A stretch of DNA of 7,157 nt. It comes from Candidatus Eiseniibacteriota bacterium (GTDB lineage Bacteria; Eisenbacteria; RBG-16-71-46). This document shows positions 6,901 to 7,157 of this stretch, in pieces. A program made the position numbers and the translations under genes. Below the pieces are notes generated by a model, which saw only the letters and a program-made list of their open reading frames with translations, ran no database searches and was not told where the DNA came from. The stretch is from contig JAHFBX010000143.1 in NCBI GenBank assembly GCA_023249815.1, positions 1 to 7,157 on the forward strand, given 5' to 3'. The stretch's first letter is position 1. Every line of letters begins with the position of its first letter.

Positions 6901-7157
6901 GCGTCGGCCTGATCCCGCCGAACATCGACGTCTCGCCCACGTCGGTCTCGGCCAGCCTATTCACGGGACAGCAAGCCACGCGCCTGGTGACGGTGCGGAA
7001 CACCGGTGGCAGCGACCTGGTGTTCACGGCGGTCACTTCGAACTCCGCCGCTTCGCTCCCGACCTCCGTGGAGCCTGCTCCCGCCAAAGGCAAGCCCGAC
7101 ACGCGTGTCGGCGCGCCCGTCCCCGCCGGACGCGGTGGCCCCGATCCGTTCGGATAC
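3972..7157 (+). CDS. Secreted S8 subtilisin-like serine protease with prodomain, FnIII and ASH/BACON-like modules (3' end outside window)
   Basis: The 1062 codons seen contain no stop and run off the right edge. The product is an exported endopeptidase. Signal peptide: residues 1-28, hydrophobic core GVLAVVLSF, likely cleavage AFA|QQ. An inhibitor_I9-like prodomain spans about 36-107. The peptidase domain (about 115-425) has the full triad in family motifs: Asp157 (IIDTGVD), His212 (GHGTHVSGT) and Ser370 (GTSMATPHVAG), plus oxyanion Asn303 (AAGND). An Asp-rich loop before the His (NGLDDDHNGFVDD, 181-193) may bind calcium. Then follow an FnIII-like domain (about 431-540), a module starting PPDIDV (541), an unclassified region (about 650-810), a BACON-like segment (818-877), an ASH/HYDIN-like domain (880-980) and a second copy of the PPDIDV-type module (982 on). 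It ends in GGPDPFGY, which I recall as a linker in similar large surface proteins. A C-terminal sorting domain could lie beyond the window. The protease call is firm; domain borders are approximate and the substrate is unknown. Confidence 0.95.
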   Translation, partial: MNKLGWAASSWRIGVLAVVLSFSTQAFAQQVMPPHRPGELILKFRAGVAASVRQGILTDIGATRSNALPGIGADLVRTVDEDVQPAITRQRSNPNVVYIEPNYILHADRVPNDPLFTSLWGMRNTGQTGGTPGADIRATNAWSVTTGSSSVLVAIIDTGVDYNHLDLSANIFVNSGEIPGNGLDDDHNGFVDDVHGWDFVNHDNDPMDDIGHGTHVSGTIGAVGDNGIGVVGVSWQVRLLPVKFLGPGGGSTADAILSIDYARLMGADIINASWGGDGYSEALRQSILSAESAGIVFVAAAGNDGRNTDIFPHYPSSYDVPSLVSVAATDANDQLAWFSNYGVTSVDLSAPGVAVLSSVPGGYASYDGTSMATPHVAGTLALIYARNPGIGPLSAKSLVLNTVTALPWLAGRVLTGGRLDAFLAIAEADSVPPAAVTDLHVTDPQGDRLEVTWTATGDDGLVGQASRYDVRYSTVPITVASFDSATQVSPVPQPLPAGTVQSLSVTGLSFSTEYYVAMKVYDEFDQASPLSNVVHATTLGPPDIDVPTTPLVAALFTGGQVTVPLAIRNLGVSELSFTASVEAPPGAAVMLDVVGADGRPAPVLATGIPVALVNNEPDDPPYPGTIEVRPDIDRTGAGTVPLSGSGHVVLSTSEEVFGSPQASFFAGPRTRGNLFECTTNRTLREHRFYLDPSSATQIWFLVYEGSALVGNYQLVSASQLASAGPGLGWYSSGQVDVDLVAGRFYVMVASFQAPSTYFNQQGISPYPIPASFGSLRAGVGWDWAPPAEFPPLPTMDVPSLAFGSPVAYYQTLLTGDAISWLTVDPDSGRVAAGTTGTVGVVFNALGLVGGQYDARVVIHSNDPDEPEVSVPARLDVTGAPDLALSPSPIDFGPVFVGGLAARTLQAINRGTDVLIVSGVTIQGTGFSASLPGFTLAPGDTHAVAVYFAPTTPGLATGTIRVSSNDPDQPTALVELLGVGLIPPNIDVSPTSVSASLFTGQQATRLVTVRNTGGSDLVFTAVTSNSAASLPTSVEPAPAKGKPDTRVGAPVPAGRGGPDPFGY
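5592..5711 (+). repeat. First copy of long-period protein repeat in the protease
   Basis: Residues 541-580 begin PPDIDV and contain LFTGGQVTVPLAIRNLGVSEL followed by FTA. They align without gaps to residues 982-1021: PP-IDV, a Ser/Thr/Pro-rich strand, LFTG-Q, V-RN-G-S-L-FTA. The layout is typical of immunoglobulin-fold extracellular spacer modules. The two copies have diverged well beyond recent duplication, so this is an old modular repeat and not an assembly artefact. Confidence 0.7.
6609..6911 (+). other. ASH/HYDIN-like (choice-of-anchor-D style) domain within the protease
   Basis: Residues 880-980 show the usual pattern: LALSPSPIDFGPVFVGG at the first strands, then TLQAINRGTDVLIVSGVTI, a GTGFSAS turn, LAPGDTHAVAVYFAPTTPG, and a final strand pair with SSNDPDQPTALVELLGVG. 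In bacteria such domains are common immunoglobulin-like spacers in secreted or surface proteins. The preceding residues 818-877 (ISWLTVDPDSGRVAAGTT ... IHSNDPDEPEVSVPARL) resemble the BACON-type fold, so two Ig-like modules stand in tandem here. Confidence 0.7.
6915..7034 (+). repeat. Second copy of long-period protein repeat in the protease
   Basis: Residues 982-1021 begin PPNIDVSPTSVSASLFTGQQ and match residues 541-580 with a period of 441 residues. After this copy the sequence becomes Pro/Ala/Gly/Lys-rich (PAPAKGKPDTRVGAPVPAGR) and reaches GGPDPFGY at the window edge. The first copy is followed by different sequence, so the repeat unit is the Ig-like module and not the whole 441-residue block. 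Confidence 0.7.

Noticed and set aside
744..7157. Kinase and protease considered as one operon or a dedicated two-gene signalling system
   Set aside because: The 552-base gap, intervening hairpin, promoter-like AT island and separate translation signals argue against co-transcription. No shared motif links the two products.

Overview
This is a GC-rich bacterial window with strong G/C third-position bias. It carries two intact-looking genes on the + strand, a decayed gene fragment upstream of them, and a 552-base spacer between them. The combination points to an environmental, large-genome lineage such as Candidatus Eisenbacteria, Acidobacteriota, Gemmatimonadota or a neighbouring FCB-type phylum: a PknB-type kinase fused to a TolB/PD40 beta-propeller, and a very large secreted subtilase with FnIII, BACON-like and ASH/HYDIN-like modules. 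That assignment is inferred from gene style only, because no rRNA or other taxonomic marker is present.

Layout. Bases 1-200 hold no gene I can support. Bases 201-492 encode the N-terminal part of a family 39 (ArnT/PMT-like) membrane glycosyltransferase. It is broken by one extra A that turns a TAC codon into TAA at 399-401, and it is truncated after about 100 residues. Bases 493-743 are coding-like at first but unrecognised, and contain two perfect palindromes at 580-594 and 612-637. Bases 744-3419 encode an 891-residue membrane-tethered Ser/Thr protein kinase: cytoplasmic kinase domain, one transmembrane helix, and a probably extracytoplasmic propeller. A GC-rich hairpin follows its stop codon. 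The spacer at 3420-3971 has an AT-richer island near 3590-3670 with a weak promoter candidate, a second hairpin at 3804-3823, and a strong ribosome binding site just before the next gene. Bases 3972-7157 are the first 1062 codons of an exported S8 subtilisin-like protease, still open at the right edge of the window.

Functional reading. The kinase looks catalytically competent and is the kind of one-component receptor that links a signal outside the membrane to cytoplasmic phosphorylation. The protease is a secreted, multi-domain enzyme with its own prodomain. The long spacer, the hairpin and the separate translation signals argue that the two are separate transcription units, so nothing here shows that the kinase controls the protease. 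I found no CRISPR array, tRNA, rRNA, transposase or previously undescribed defence-type system. The most noteworthy items are the frameshifted glycosyltransferase relic, the unclassified central module and long-period repeat in the protease, and the palindrome pair upstream of the kinase.
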